64,000 nt of DNA from a virus. Positions 22,662-30,298 of the stretch are shown in pieces. A model generated the notes under the pieces. It was given only the letters and a program-made list of their open reading frames with translations, had not been told where the DNA came from and searched no databases. The position numbers were made by a program, and so were the translations under genes. Location: positions 1-64,000 of IMG/VR virus record IMGVR_UViG_3300026116_000005; one strand, given 5' to 3'. The first letter of the stretch is position 1. Each line of letters starts with the position of its first letter.

Positions 22662-23042
22662 ATGAAGTTCAAAGTTACCCCACCCGATGAAAACTTTCCG
22701 ATTCTCCGCATGGTTTCCGAAGGCGGAAAATGGGAAGTCGGTTACGTGCCTATGATTTTCGGGGTTCGTGTTCGCCTTGGCCAAGTCGGAAACGGATGGG
22801 TTGAATGCGATCTCTGTTGCGGACCTTCGCTCCTTTTAAGAGCCAAGGTCCTTTGTTATATCCTTGCCACTCTTCTGACGGCAGACGAGGCAGGGATAGA
22901 CTCCAAAATGATGCGCCAGCTCTTTCCTCAGCCAACCAGAAAGCCGTTAGACCTTGACCCGATTTGGGAAAAGAAGCTTGAGGCCGTCGACATGATAGGC
23001 CCGAATCCTATCTCAACCCTAATGCTGCAAGCCTATGCCTAA
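22662..23042 (+). CDS. Hypothetical protein
   Basis: The 126 residues begin with strands (MKFKVTPPDENFPILRM), then a Cys-containing beta region (WVECDLCCG) and a helical C-terminal half. It starts just after the terminator, so it needs its own promoter or readthrough. It overlaps the next gene by eight bases. Confidence 0.6.
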   Translation: MKFKVTPPDENFPILRMVSEGGKWEVGYVPMIFGVRVRLGQVGNGWVECDLCCGPSLLLRAKVLCYILATLLTADEAGIDSKMMRQLFPQPTRKPLDLDPIWEKKLEAVDMIGPNPISTLMLQAYA

Positions 23043-23274
23043 GTTCTGTCTCACCGTAGGCCAGCAATACCGGCGCGAGCTTCATCCTGATGGACTGCAC
23101 CCTGATGGGTGGGTGGAAATCGAAGCGCAGAGCGAGAGCGAAGCGCAGAAATTCGCGTTTATGACCTACGGAAAACAGTGGTCAAACATCTATCCTGAAA
23201 ACAGATTTAACCCTCAATTTTATCCGCGCGGTTGTATCCGTTCGGTAACTACAAAACAAACCAATGAAAAGTAA
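23035..23274 (+). CDS. Hypothetical protein
   Basis: The 79-residue protein contains a tandem DGLHPDGW-type repeat and a short helix (SESEAQKFAFMTYG). It overlaps both neighbours by about ten bases. Family unknown. Confidence 0.6.
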   Translation: MPKFCLTVGQQYRRELHPDGLHPDGWVEIEAQSESEAQKFAFMTYGKQWSNIYPENRFNPQFYPRGCIRSVTTKQTNEK

Positions 23275-23650
23275 CGTACCAGAAGACGACGATGAGATTC
23301 CGACTCCGCTAAAAGCATTCCTTAATCATATCAAAAAGGTCACGGGTCACGATGACGATGACGGCCTTTGTGATTGCGATAAAAAGGCTAAGGCAGAGCA
23401 CGAAAAGGCCGTCAGGGACATGGCCCAAAAAATACTCGCTGCAAGCTACGCCGGTCCTAGCCCGGTGGCGATTAAGCGCGCGTTTATACTGGCCGAAAGC
23501 TACGCTAAAGAATGCGAGGAGCGCATGCAGAAACTATTCCCCGAGGAGTATAAAGAGCATGCGGACCATATCGCGGAAGTCGCTGCCAAGCGCGCCGCTT
23601 TAGAAGAGGCCAAAAAAGCGGTCAATTCCGACCCTGACAAGGTGGAGTGA
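23264..23650 (+). CDS. Acidic helical protein
   Basis: The 128 residues open with an acidic segment (MKSNVPEDDDEIPTPL), contain DDDDGLCDCDKK and continue as long charged helices (AFILAESYAKECEERMQKL). The start follows CTACAAAACAAACC. It is coupled to the next gene by GTGA. No family recognised. Confidence 0.6.
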   Translation: MKSNVPEDDDEIPTPLKAFLNHIKKVTGHDDDDGLCDCDKKAKAEHEKAVRDMAQKILAASYAGPSPVAIKRAFILAESYAKECEERMQKLFPEEYKEHADHIAEVAAKRAALEEAKKAVNSDPDKVE

Positions 23651-23913
23651 ACTGCTTTTTATGCCAATGTCCGCTGGGCGGTTCAAACCCGCCAGCGGAG
23701 CCAAGAGGCGAAGCATCCCAGGCCGAGCGCGATCTATTCATCGCCCGGCCTCGTTGCGTTTCATGTGAGCAGAATTTTCAGAGGAATTTGTTTCTCCAAG
23801 GCGAGGCCATCCGAGAGCTGGAACGTCAAATAGGGCGGGCAAATTCTATAAACCTTGAGCCTCACGAGGCGAGAAGGCCGAGACCATTTCGAACCAATCC
23901 ACACGATGCCTGA
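23647..23913 (+). CDS. Zinc-ribbon-like small protein
   Basis: A GTG start coupled as GTGA opens 88 residues. CFLCQCP near the N-terminus and CVSCEQNF later form a plausible four-cysteine zinc site. The gene contains the third copy of the AAATAGGGCG string (23823-23840). Function unknown. Confidence 0.55.
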   Translation: MNCFLCQCPLGGSNPPAEPRGEASQAERDLFIARPRCVSCEQNFQRNLFLQGEAIRELERQIGRANSINLEPHEARRPRPFRTNPHDA

Positions 23914-24217
23914 AATAGAAATCACCGAATTTATCCCGCCCATGGGGCAGACCCGTCAAATCACTCTGGAGGTTCCAGAGAAGATTTTTAAAAAGTGGGA
24001 AGCAATTAAGGCCCTAGGCCTTAGGATCACCACGGAAACCCTTTCCACGGGCGAAGTGAATGTTTGCATTGAAGAACCGCGTCTAGGCGACTTTGATTTG
24101 TTCGTCGCGCCAAACAAGGCCGACACCGTGACAAAGCTGCTCTGCTCGATGATCGAGCATTTTAACGAACAGGATTTCACTCACTGGAAAATGATGGTTT
24201 CAGACGATCAGGACTAA
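23906..24217 (+). CDS. Conserved phage protein
   Basis: MPEIEITEFIPPMGQTRQI at 23906 gives 103 residues. The IEITEFIPPxGxTRQITLEVP strand pair and KWEAIKALGLRITTETL helix are, to my recollection, a recurring short phage protein of unknown role. It overlaps the previous gene by eight bases. Confidence 0.7.
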   Translation: MPEIEITEFIPPMGQTRQITLEVPEKIFKKWEAIKALGLRITTETLSTGEVNVCIEEPRLGDFDLFVAPNKADTVTKLLCSMIEHFNEQDFTHWKMMVSDDQD

Positions 24218-24218
24218 A

Positions 24219-24719
24219 ATGGAAGTTACCAATCCCGATTTAAAAACTATCTCTGCTATCTCGCTCGATCAAAAGGTCGAGGAGATCAATAAAGACGCGC
24301 AGCGGATCATTTACGCGGTGCCCGGCGTGTCGCCGATGAAACCGCCGAAGAAAAGAAAGCGGTCGCAATATAACGCCATCCAGCTCAAAGAGGCGGTTGA
24401 ACTCGCGGCGGTCGTGGGCGTCGCAAAAGCTTCCGAGCGAAGCGGGGTCAAGCCCTCCAGTATCTATAAATTCGCCGAGCAATCAGGCCGAACGATCACC
24501 CATATGCGCGGGCGCGCCACGGTCATGCCTCAGCGCAAATACGCGGCCAGCCTGCTACGCGAGGCGTTTAACGTGGGGATGGAGTGGCATAAAAACACCG
24601 AGGTCGGCCTTCGGACGTGCATTTACCGGGCTGCCCAAAAGTACCGGATTAATGAAAACTATCTTTGGTCGCTCTACTGCTCGAAAGACCCGGTGCTCGG
24701 ATTTGGAGGGGCGCAATGA
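24219..24719 (+). CDS. Putative helix-turn-helix protein
   Basis: The 166-residue basic protein has KKRKRSQYNAIQLKEAVELA followed by VAKASERSGVKPSSIYKF, which reads as a helix-turn-helix like those in transposase- or TerS-like proteins. The C-terminal half is helical with aromatic residues. It may regulate transcription or recognise phage DNA. It is ATGA-coupled to the last operon gene. Confidence 0.55.
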   Translation: MEVTNPDLKTISAISLDQKVEEINKDAQRIIYAVPGVSPMKPPKKRKRSQYNAIQLKEAVELAAVVGVAKASERSGVKPSSIYKFAEQSGRTITHMRGRATVMPQRKYAASLLREAFNVGMEWHKNTEVGLRTCIYRAAQKYRINENYLWSLYCSKDPVLGFGGAQ

Positions 24720-24931
24720 GTTGGATCGCTGTGAGTCTTCCTGAGGCGGCACTCAACGCAATCGCGGCCTACAAAGCGAACCCGACCCCGAGTAAACCAC
24801 CGCAGCGCGTGACGCTTAAATGCGAGAACTGCGGTGCCAACCTTCCCGAGAATGAAAAGTGCGCCTATTGCGGCGGGATTAGCCGAATGGAGCCAAGCTC
24901 GCGGCTAGGTACGTCGACGATGAGCTTGTGA
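24716..24931 (+). CDS. Zinc-ribbon-like small protein
   Basis: The 71-residue frame has CENCGANLPENEKCAYCG, a compact zinc ribbon. It is the last gene of the rightward operon, and its 3' end overlaps the convergent HNH gene by 67 bases. Confidence 0.6.
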   Translation: MSWIAVSLPEAALNAIAAYKANPTPSKPPQRVTLKCENCGANLPENEKCAYCGGISRMEPSSRLGTSTMSL

Positions 24932-25221
24932 GCCCTGGCCCATGAAGCGTGCGTTTCGAGGTAGTGGTGGCAATCGCGGCACGACGCCAGCCACGTCGAT
25001 TCATCGAGGAGTCCGTAAGAACGTGGGCGGAGCGTATGATGGACCTCGCTGGAAGCGCGCCGACATTCCAAAACCTCGCATTTGTCGTGAAGAGCGAGAA
25101 AAGCTACCCGCTTGCGAGAATACTCCCGATCATCTTTTTCTCGTTGAGCTGATCTAGGTTTGAGCCGGGACCGTTTCACGGCCCATCGTCTTGCCTCCTC
25201 TGCTCGGGAGTCGCGAGCCAT
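24865..25221 (-). CDS. HNH endonuclease-like protein
   Basis: MARDSRAEEARRWAVKRS at 25221 gives 118 residues. CEVLECRRASSEVHHTLRPRS and CRDCHHYLETH supply the zinc cysteines and the HH..N/H metal site. The N-terminus is basic. It is convergent with the rightward operon and overlaps it by 67 bases. A start at 25350 would overlap the upstream gene more and is less likely. Confidence 0.7.
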   Translation of the reverse strand: MARDSRAEEARRWAVKRSRLKPRSAQREKDDREYSRKRVAFLALHDKCEVLECRRASSEVHHTLRPRSYGLLDESTWLASCRDCHHYLETHASWARAHKLIVDVPSRELGSIRLIPPQ

Positions 25222-25469
25222 ATCTGCCACTCGGCCATGCGCCGCTTCGCCTCCGGGACATGCCAGCAATAGCGAAGGTTTTGCGTCTGGCCTTTGATGA
25301 TCTTCGACTTCACTTGCTTCACGAAGTAGTCGCACGTACAGACGCCCCACCCGTTATTTCCGGCAAGATCGACAAGATAAGCGGCCTGGAGATCGGTGCG
25401 CGAGTTAATGAGCCAGCGCGTGATGTGATCGTAAGGCTCGTGCTCGGGCTTGGGTTTGGGAGGTATCAT
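25176..25469 (-). CDS. Small SWIM-like phage protein
   Basis: In 97 residues NNGWGVCTCDYF and, about 25 residues later, YCWHV give a CxC...CxH arrangement similar to SWIM zinc fingers. It overlaps the downstream HNH gene by 46 bases. Function unknown. Confidence 0.6.
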   Translation of the reverse strand: MIPPKPKPEHEPYDHITRWLINSRTDLQAAYLVDLAGNNGWGVCTCDYFVKQVKSKIIKGQTQNLRYCWHVPEAKRRMAEWQIWLATPEQRRQDDGP

Positions 25470-25523
25470 GCAGAGGGATTTCGCCTGATGGCGCTTTCTA
25501 CGGCGGTGGACTACCGTTGCCCG

Positions 25524-25754
25524 ATGAACACCCTACTCCTTGCGGCGGTCGTCGTCAGTGGCGGCGGCTTTATCCAGTTCTTCGTTGGGCTGATTATTGT
25601 TTGGCTGCTCTTCTACGTGCTCACGATCATTCCGGGCGTCGATGCAGCTATTTTGAAGATTGGCCGAGTCGTTGCGATCATCGCGAGCGCCGTCTTGTTT
25701 ATCAATTGGCTGCTCGGGATTGGCGGTCATCCGCTGTTTGTTTTGTACGGCTGA
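25524..25754 (+). CDS. Holin-like small membrane protein
   Basis: The 76 residues form two membrane helices (FIQFFVGLIIVWLLFYVLTI and VVAIIASAVLFINWLLG) with a short loop and GGHPLF end. This matches a small holin-like membrane protein type I have seen in phages. It is an isolated rightward gene between leftward genes; a 144-codon antisense frame covers it. No endolysin was recognised nearby. Confidence 0.65.
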   Translation: MNTLLLAAVVVSGGGFIQFFVGLIIVWLLFYVLTIIPGVDAAILKIGRVVAIIASAVLFINWLLGIGGHPLFVLYG

Positions 25755-25824
25755 TTTCCGCTTTCTATAAACGTAGCCCTTGCGGCGTCTCTTAATTGTG
25801 ACGCCCAAGGCCTTTAGCGTTTTG

Positions 25825-26127
25825 CTACTGGAGGCATCGAGGTCCAGAGTCCGTCCAGGGGAGATCGTGATAAGCGTTTTCGCGAATTGTTTTCGCGACC
25901 TTCTCGAAAGCTTTCGAGAGGCGGCTTCTGATTTCAAGGGCGCGCTCGGCGTCTTCGACTTTTCCATAGGCCTTGGAACAAACTATAAACCGAATTCCGT
26001 CTGCGGTTTTGACGACGATATATTTCGCGCCGTCGTGACACTTGCGAATCATAAAGCGGTACGTCGAGGGGTGTGAATCGAGTGCCGCGCTGACTTGCTC
26101 AGGTTCTAGCTCAATGAATTTACTCAT
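25825..26127 (-). CDS. Hypothetical protein
   Basis: The 100 residues combine a strand-rich centre (YRFMIRKCHDGAKYIVVKTAD) and a helix (AERALEIRSRLSKAFEKV). It begins directly downstream of the PEP-CTERM terminator. Family unknown. Confidence 0.6.
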   Translation of the reverse strand: MSKFIELEPEQVSAALDSHPSTYRFMIRKCHDGAKYIVVKTADGIRFIVCSKAYGKVEDAERALEIRSRLSKAFEKVAKTIRENAYHDLPWTDSGPRCLQ

Positions 26128-26129
26128 GG

Positions 26130-26167
26130 GATAAAAAGAATGGCCCCCAGCTTTCGCCAGGGGCCAT
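26130..26167 (-). terminator. Intrinsic terminator of the PEP-CTERM gene
   Basis: ATGGCCCC (26140-26147) and GGGGCCAT (26160-26167) pair perfectly; on the minus strand TTCTTTTTAT follows. It lies 56 bases after the PEP-CTERM stop, so that gene ends its transcript before the next leftward gene. Confidence 0.85.
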
Positions 26168-26223
26168 CAGTATCACTTCAGCGGGTGAACGCACCTACAA
26201 AAGAACATCCACCAGCCAAATAA

Positions 26224-26964
26224 TTAGGCAGTCGCAACCTTACTGCGGCGACGAGCGCGGATAGCAGTGAGTCCGATCAGCGCGGCGGCACCCCAAAGGG
26301 TGAACGTCGAAGCCTCAGGAACTGGCGTGCCAAAACCGATCTCAGCCGTGTTGACCCGAACGATAAAGTTGAAATCGTTGTGGTCGTTATCGTAGGTGCC
26401 CTTGCGGTCTTCGTCGCCAAAGACGAAATAATTATAGTTCGGATCGTCCGTGGACTCGAAAACCTTTACGCCAGCGGCATCAAACTGAGTGGCGCTCTGC
26501 CCGGTGGAAAGGTCATTCCAAAGAAACGTAACCAAGTTCGCCGGGCTGGCGCTAGAGCCGGTGCCGGAAATCTTGATCGTGTTGAGCAGGCCAGCAGCGT
26601 TAGCCGAGCTGTAAAGCGTGTTATCGGTGCCAGCGAGGCCGAACGTAGTGAGCGTATCGGTATCGGCAGCGTTGCGAAACACGAATGCAACCTCGGCGCT
26701 CACGTCGAAAGAGCCGTTGTTTCCAACAGCAAAATCAGTCGGGAGAAGCGTGCCGGTCACATCGCTAAACGTCAGACCTGGAAGGGAACTGAGCGTGAAG
26801 CTAGACTGCGACCCGAGCGTGTTGAAGATTGCCTGATCTGAAGCGTTGGCGCGCTGGTCGCCACCGAAAGCAGTCGTCCCCTCGTTGGTGTAGGAGAGCT
26901 GCGCGAAGAGGGCACTGCCCGACAGAAGGGCGAGGGCCAAATAACTTGCGAACTTAAGTTTCAT
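26224..26964 (-). CDS. PEP-CTERM surface/exported protein
   Basis: The 246-residue protein has a signal peptide (MKLKFASYLALALLSGSALF), a beta-rich Ser/Thr/Gly/Asp secreted body with GTYDNDHNDFNFIVRV near 189-204 (an Asp/Asn-rich motif like DUF4114-type domains), and a C-terminal sorting signal: VPEAST (215-220), a membrane helix, and RARRR (236-240). Such signals are cut by exosortase, and the proteins go to the surface or extracellular matrix. No exosortase is seen here, so the host must supply it. It lies 37 bases after the protease gene and has its own terminator. It is unusual cargo for a phage. Confidence 0.85.
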   Translation of the reverse strand: MKLKFASYLALALLSGSALFAQLSYTNEGTTAFGGDQRANASDQAIFNTLGSQSSFTLSSLPGLTFSDVTGTLLPTDFAVGNNGSFDVSAEVAFVFRNAADTDTLTTFGLAGTDNTLYSSANAAGLLNTIKISGTGSSASPANLVTFLWNDLSTGQSATQFDAAGVKVFESTDDPNYNYFVFGDEDRKGTYDNDHNDFNFIVRVNTAEIGFGTPVPEASTFTLWGAAALIGLTAIRARRRSKVATA

Positions 26965-26990
26965 GTTGTGGTGTGATATATCGTTAACGA

Positions 26991-27009
26991 CCCTCTGAGT
27001 TTCAGAGGG
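26991..27009. promoter_or_regulatory. Tight hairpin between protease and PEP-CTERM genes
   Basis: CCCTCTGA (26991-26998) and TCAGAGGG (27002-27009) pair perfectly around a three-base loop. The minus-strand stem contains the protease stop codon and precedes the PEP-CTERM ATG by about 26 bases. Without a T-run it is more likely an mRNA-stability or attenuation element. Confidence 0.55.
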
Positions 27010-27838
27010 AATTGATTTTGGGGATGGTGGGAGAAACCATGTTCACGTCGAGTGACGTGCCGACCTTTCGGTTGGAGCCAATGTAATAAGCCTGTCCTCC
27101 GAGAGTGATAAAGTTGGGCGCGCCACTGTCTCCATATTCCAAATACGAGCCCGCAGGCTGAGGCGTGATCGTGGCATCCCAAACTCCGCCGGTGCCCTGT
27201 AGAGCGCGGGCAATCGTCGATTGCGTTGCGGCTGGCGTCCAGTTGTACGGCGCTTGTGTGCGGCTTCCAACGAGCCCGAAACTCACAGCCTGCTTTCCAG
27301 TGTAATCACCCAGTGCAAGAGAGCTGGTGAGGAGAGCTGGACTAACGCTCGTGACGTTGGCGGAGAGGTAGTAGAGTTCCAAATCGCCAAAGGTGAGCGC
27401 AACGCTTTTGACCGTGGCAGTCTCGACGCCAGTGGAACTATAGAACGAAATTCTATCGCCAGGCTTGAGCGCGTAGTGCTGCGCGGCTGCAACGACATTC
27501 GGACGAACGAGACAGCAAAGCTTAGGTGGGTTTCCAGCAACAACGCCGACCGACTCATAGAGATTACGAACGGTGATTGTCGCAGGCTTGTCGACCATCA
27601 CTGTTTGCGGCGGAGGATTCACCGTTACCTGGACCGGAGCAGGCGTGACCATCACTGTTTCACCGCCCACGTTTGCCTGAAAAGGCGGAGGCGTCACCGT
27701 CGCCACATACGAGGGCGGCGTGATTTGAACCGGGACCTTTTGCGCCGCAGCTTGCTGACTCTGAGCGCCAAAAAATGCGGAGTTAACCGCATTGTTTGCG
27801 AATGGCTGATTTGCCGAAGAGTATGATTGAATGACCAT
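27002..27838 (-). CDS. Trypsin-like serine protease
   Basis: The 278 residues have no signal peptide. Residues 30-90 are a Pro/Val-rich stalk with alternating VTV and PPP segments. The catalytic domain then shows VVAAAQHYAL (His121), TFGDLELYYL (Asp152) and EYGDSGAPNF (Ser238), the order and local motifs of chymotrypsin-fold enzymes. The stalk suggests display on the virion or a multimeric structure. It directly precedes the PEP-CTERM gene. Substrate unknown; candidates are host surface proteins or phage structural proteins. Confidence 0.75.
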   Translation of the reverse strand: MVIQSYSSANQPFANNAVNSAFFGAQSQQAAAQKVPVQITPPSYVATVTPPPFQANVGGETVMVTPAPVQVTVNPPPQTVMVDKPATITVRNLYESVGVVAGNPPKLCCLVRPNVVAAAQHYALKPGDRISFYSSTGVETATVKSVALTFGDLELYYLSANVTSVSPALLTSSLALGDYTGKQAVSFGLVGSRTQAPYNWTPAATQSTIARALQGTGGVWDATITPQPAGSYLEYGDSGAPNFITLGGQAYYIGSNRKVGTSLDVNMVSPTIPKINSL

Positions 27839-27930
27839 GCGAGCGGAATGCCGGAACGCTCACACTATAGCAACCTTTCGGATCAAAAAATGTAGGGGTT
27901 TAACTGGCGAGCGGCACGGTGCGCGCACTA

Positions 27931-28488
27931 TTACGCTCGACCGAAATACGCCTTCGCCTCCCGCCAGGCCCGGTTGACGATTGCCATCGTGTTTGCATTG
28001 CCGCCTTTGTCAGGGTGATGGCGAAGTGCCGCACTTCTATAAGCTTCATTCACTTCATCAAAAGTAGCCGACACTCCCACTTGGAGGACATCGCGCCATG
28101 GTGTCGAGTCCGTGATGGGCGGAGGAAGCGCGACATAGCCCGCATAATCTTTCTCCATTGATCCAACACCCCAGCCGCGCTGAAGCCTGGTTGATTCAAC
28201 GTACTTCGCGAGAGCCCAAAGATTGTCCTCGATCTTACTCCACTTGTCACAAGGAAGCGCGTAGCGACGGCCCCTTAGCTTAAAATATATACAGACGCCT
28301 TTGTCTTTCGGAATATGACCGAGCGTCATGTTAGAGGATATGACAAGATCGCTCGCGTTAGAGATTTCGAGCTGCCTCTTAAGTTCGTCGATGGCCTGCG
28401 AAAGCGTGTGCGGCTTAAATCGCGACGCCGTTGGAACGGAAGTGCGCGGGAAATCGATTGGCCACGCGAGAGGGTAGGCAGTGCTCAT
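27931..28488 (-). CDS. J-domain protein
   Basis: The 185-residue frame from MSTAYPLAWP has an N-terminal domain with SDLVISSNMTL and CDKWSKIEDNLWALAKYVE, and a C-terminal J domain with HHPDKGG (HPD at 158-160). J domains recruit and stimulate Hsp70 (DnaK), so the phage may redirect the host chaperone to replication or virion assembly. The domain order, J at the C-terminus, differs from DnaJ itself. Confidence 0.85.
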   Translation of the reverse strand: MSTAYPLAWPIDFPRTSVPTASRFKPHTLSQAIDELKRQLEISNASDLVISSNMTLGHIPKDKGVCIYFKLRGRRYALPCDKWSKIEDNLWALAKYVESTRLQRGWGVGSMEKDYAGYVALPPPITDSTPWRDVLQVGVSATFDEVNEAYRSAALRHHPDKGGNANTMAIVNRAWREAKAYFGRA

Positions 28489-28685
28489 TTTTCCCACCCA
28501 ATTTTCTTTGAGACATCAACAGGGTCGATGATTTCAGACCGCTTGCGTGCCATGGCCTTTATGGCGTACTCGCCTGATTCGCCACCCCAAAAGGGCGATC
28601 CAAGCGGATCGAATCGATTCCTCGATAAAAGCTGTTCATAGCTCATGGCATCAATCTTGGATTTCAGTTCGTCGGTGAGTTTCAT
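28485..28685 (-). CDS. Small conserved phage protein
   Basis: MKLTDELKSKIDAMSYEQLL at 28685 opens 66 residues; FDPLGSPFWGGESGEY follows. I recall similar MSYEELLxRxRF...GESGEYW proteins in phages. It is ATGA-coupled to the nuclease upstream and to the J-domain gene downstream. Confidence 0.65.
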   Translation of the reverse strand: MKLTDELKSKIDAMSYEQLLSRNRFDPLGSPFWGGESGEYAIKAMARKRSEIIDPVDVSKKIGWEK

Positions 28686-29473
28686 ATAAACAACCTTGGG
28701 GGCTTCCCATTGGGAAAATAATTTCTCGACCAATGCCAATACTGCGCGACATGCCGATAAGCCTGATAGGCGTCGTCAAGTTCTTGAGTCGCCCACTCGC
28801 GCACGTAGAACGGCTCCGGCCTTAGCGAGTTAATCACGACAGAAAAACAACGGACTCCTAGCGGGAGAGAGAACATTTTTCGATGGGCCTCTCTGTAGGC
28901 GGCAAGCTGCATAAGCCAGGACTCTCGCCAATCTGGTTTTTCACCCGGCTTCACCGTGGTGCTCTTGTAATCTAACATGCAAATCTCATCGAATGGATTC
29001 ATATAAATAAGATCGCACCGACCGGCTGACGGCACGTCGTGATCGACAAGGATCAATTCCGCGTCAATCGAATGGTTTATATATCGCTCTCTGAAGTCCT
29101 CGTAAAATGGTATATAAGGCTGATAGGTTTCATTGACATGCTGACCCTTCTCATACGCTTCAAAAGCCTCGTGGCATCCAGTGCCCCAGTCCGCTGCGGC
29201 CTCGGCGTGTTTCTTGGAGTCTAGGTTAACGCGCTTTGCAAAAGAAGTATCGTCTTCACCGGGGTAACGCGGAAGCGTTAGGCAAGAGTGAAGGACTTGA
29301 TTCATTTTATATAACTCAAGTCCGTAGTTCCGCATTTCTCCGCAAATCGTCGAAACAGAAGCATAGAGCAGTTCCTTCCGCGCTACGCGCAAGTCAACGC
29401 CGTAGCGCGGATCACCGTTCTTACGATACCAGTGACTACCGCGCGGCGGCGTGATAAATTTAAGGTCGCTCAT
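28682..29473 (-). CDS. PD-(D/E)XK nuclease, RecB/Cas4-like
   Basis: The 263-residue frame (MSDLKFITPPRGSHW) has TGCHEAFEAY with His101, AGRCDLIYM with Asp154, CMLDYKSTT with Asp168 and Lys170, and QLAAY with Gln189 and Tyr193. This is the full RecB/Cas4 nuclease pattern including QxxxY. The enzyme probably works as the 5'-3' exonuclease partner of the ERF annealing protein encoded 3 kb upstream. There is no obvious CxxC iron-sulfur cluster. The start is ATGA-coupled to an HNH gene. Confidence 0.8.
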   Translation of the reverse strand: MSDLKFITPPRGSHWYRKNGDPRYGVDLRVARKELLYASVSTICGEMRNYGLELYKMNQVLHSCLTLPRYPGEDDTSFAKRVNLDSKKHAEAAADWGTGCHEAFEAYEKGQHVNETYQPYIPFYEDFRERYINHSIDAELILVDHDVPSAGRCDLIYMNPFDEICMLDYKSTTVKPGEKPDWRESWLMQLAAYREAHRKMFSLPLGVRCFSVVINSLRPEPFYVREWATQELDDAYQAYRHVAQYWHWSRNYFPNGKPPRLFI

Positions 29474-29940
29474 TTTTTGGATGCCTCCCATTGTCTGTGG
29501 GTAATCCGATAACATTTCCTGCAATAGGAATTATGCCCGCGCGATGCTGATCTATTTGGCGGAAACTTATAGCGCGACTGCACAAGGCCGCACCGGGAAC
29601 ACCTGCTCATTTCATCCGGGAGGTCCTTATTCCTTTTGCGCGAATTGCGATGCGACTCTAGCCACCGAATGTTTCCTGGAACATATCCAGCCGAATCGAT
29701 AATTCTATCTATAGAAGGTCTCTCCATGTTAATTGGCGGAGGATTATCCATAACCCATGCGATCAACTCCGCCCTAGTAAATCCAATCGGAACATTCCTA
29801 TAGCTGGGATCACTCCGCTTTCGATCAACAATCGCGGTCCACTTCGTGCCCGCCCAACAACGAAAGCAATACTTGCCGCGATAACGCGGGCGAGTACACC
29901 CTCCATTTCCGCAGGTACTTATAAACTTGAGATCACTCAT
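29470..29940 (-). CDS. HNH-type homing endonuclease-like protein
   Basis: The 156 residues contain CGNGGCTRPRYRGKYCFRC, a central PSIDRIIDSAGYVPGNIRWL stretch typical of phage HNH proteins, and a C-terminal four-cysteine finger (CSRCGLVQSRYKF then YCRKC). The first seven residues, MSDLKFI, are the same as those of the nuclease just downstream although codons differ. The gene sits between an 8-base and a 4-base overlap, as if inserted at the nuclease start. Confidence 0.75.
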   Translation of the reverse strand: MSDLKFISTCGNGGCTRPRYRGKYCFRCWAGTKWTAIVDRKRSDPSYRNVPIGFTRAELIAWVMDNPPPINMERPSIDRIIDSAGYVPGNIRWLESHRNSRKRNKDLPDEMSRCSRCGLVQSRYKFPPNRSASRGHNSYCRKCYRITHRQWEASKK

Positions 29941-30298
29941 CTCGGAGAACGTGACGAACTTCTTGGTAGTGGCTCGTAATTGCTCCAGATAACATTGCCA
30001 TTTGTTCCGATGCCCGATTTGCAAGCTCTCCAAGCCCATAGACCATGCCCAGGGAGTCCTCCGCCACTTTCTTTTGATCGTCAACCGATTTATAGTTTTC
30101 CAGTTTACTCTTAAATCGGATCGACTTAACCACTCCGTCATCTCCTTTCTCGATCTCAAGGCACGCCCACGTCGGCGTGATCTCATAGAGATATTCCATG
30201 TGGGTTTGAGAGCATAGCAGGATAATCCCGGCGGCGTTATATTTTTTTAACACCTCCGAGATTTCGGCAGCGGCAAGCTTAAGATTCGGGTCTGGCAT
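29933..30298 (-). CDS. Conserved phage protein
   Basis: MPDPNLKLAAAEISEVLKKY at 30298 opens 121 residues, continuing AAGIILLCSQTHMEYLYEI. A similar order is, as I recall, common in small phage replication-region proteins of unknown function. The longer start at 30439 overlaps another gene. It is coupled to the HNH gene by an eight-base overlap. Confidence 0.65.
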   Translation of the reverse strand: MPDPNLKLAAAEISEVLKKYNAAGIILLCSQTHMEYLYEITPTWACLEIEKGDDGVVKSIRFKSKLENYKSVDDQKKVAEDSLGMVYGLGELANRASEQMAMLSGAITSHYQEVRHVLRDE

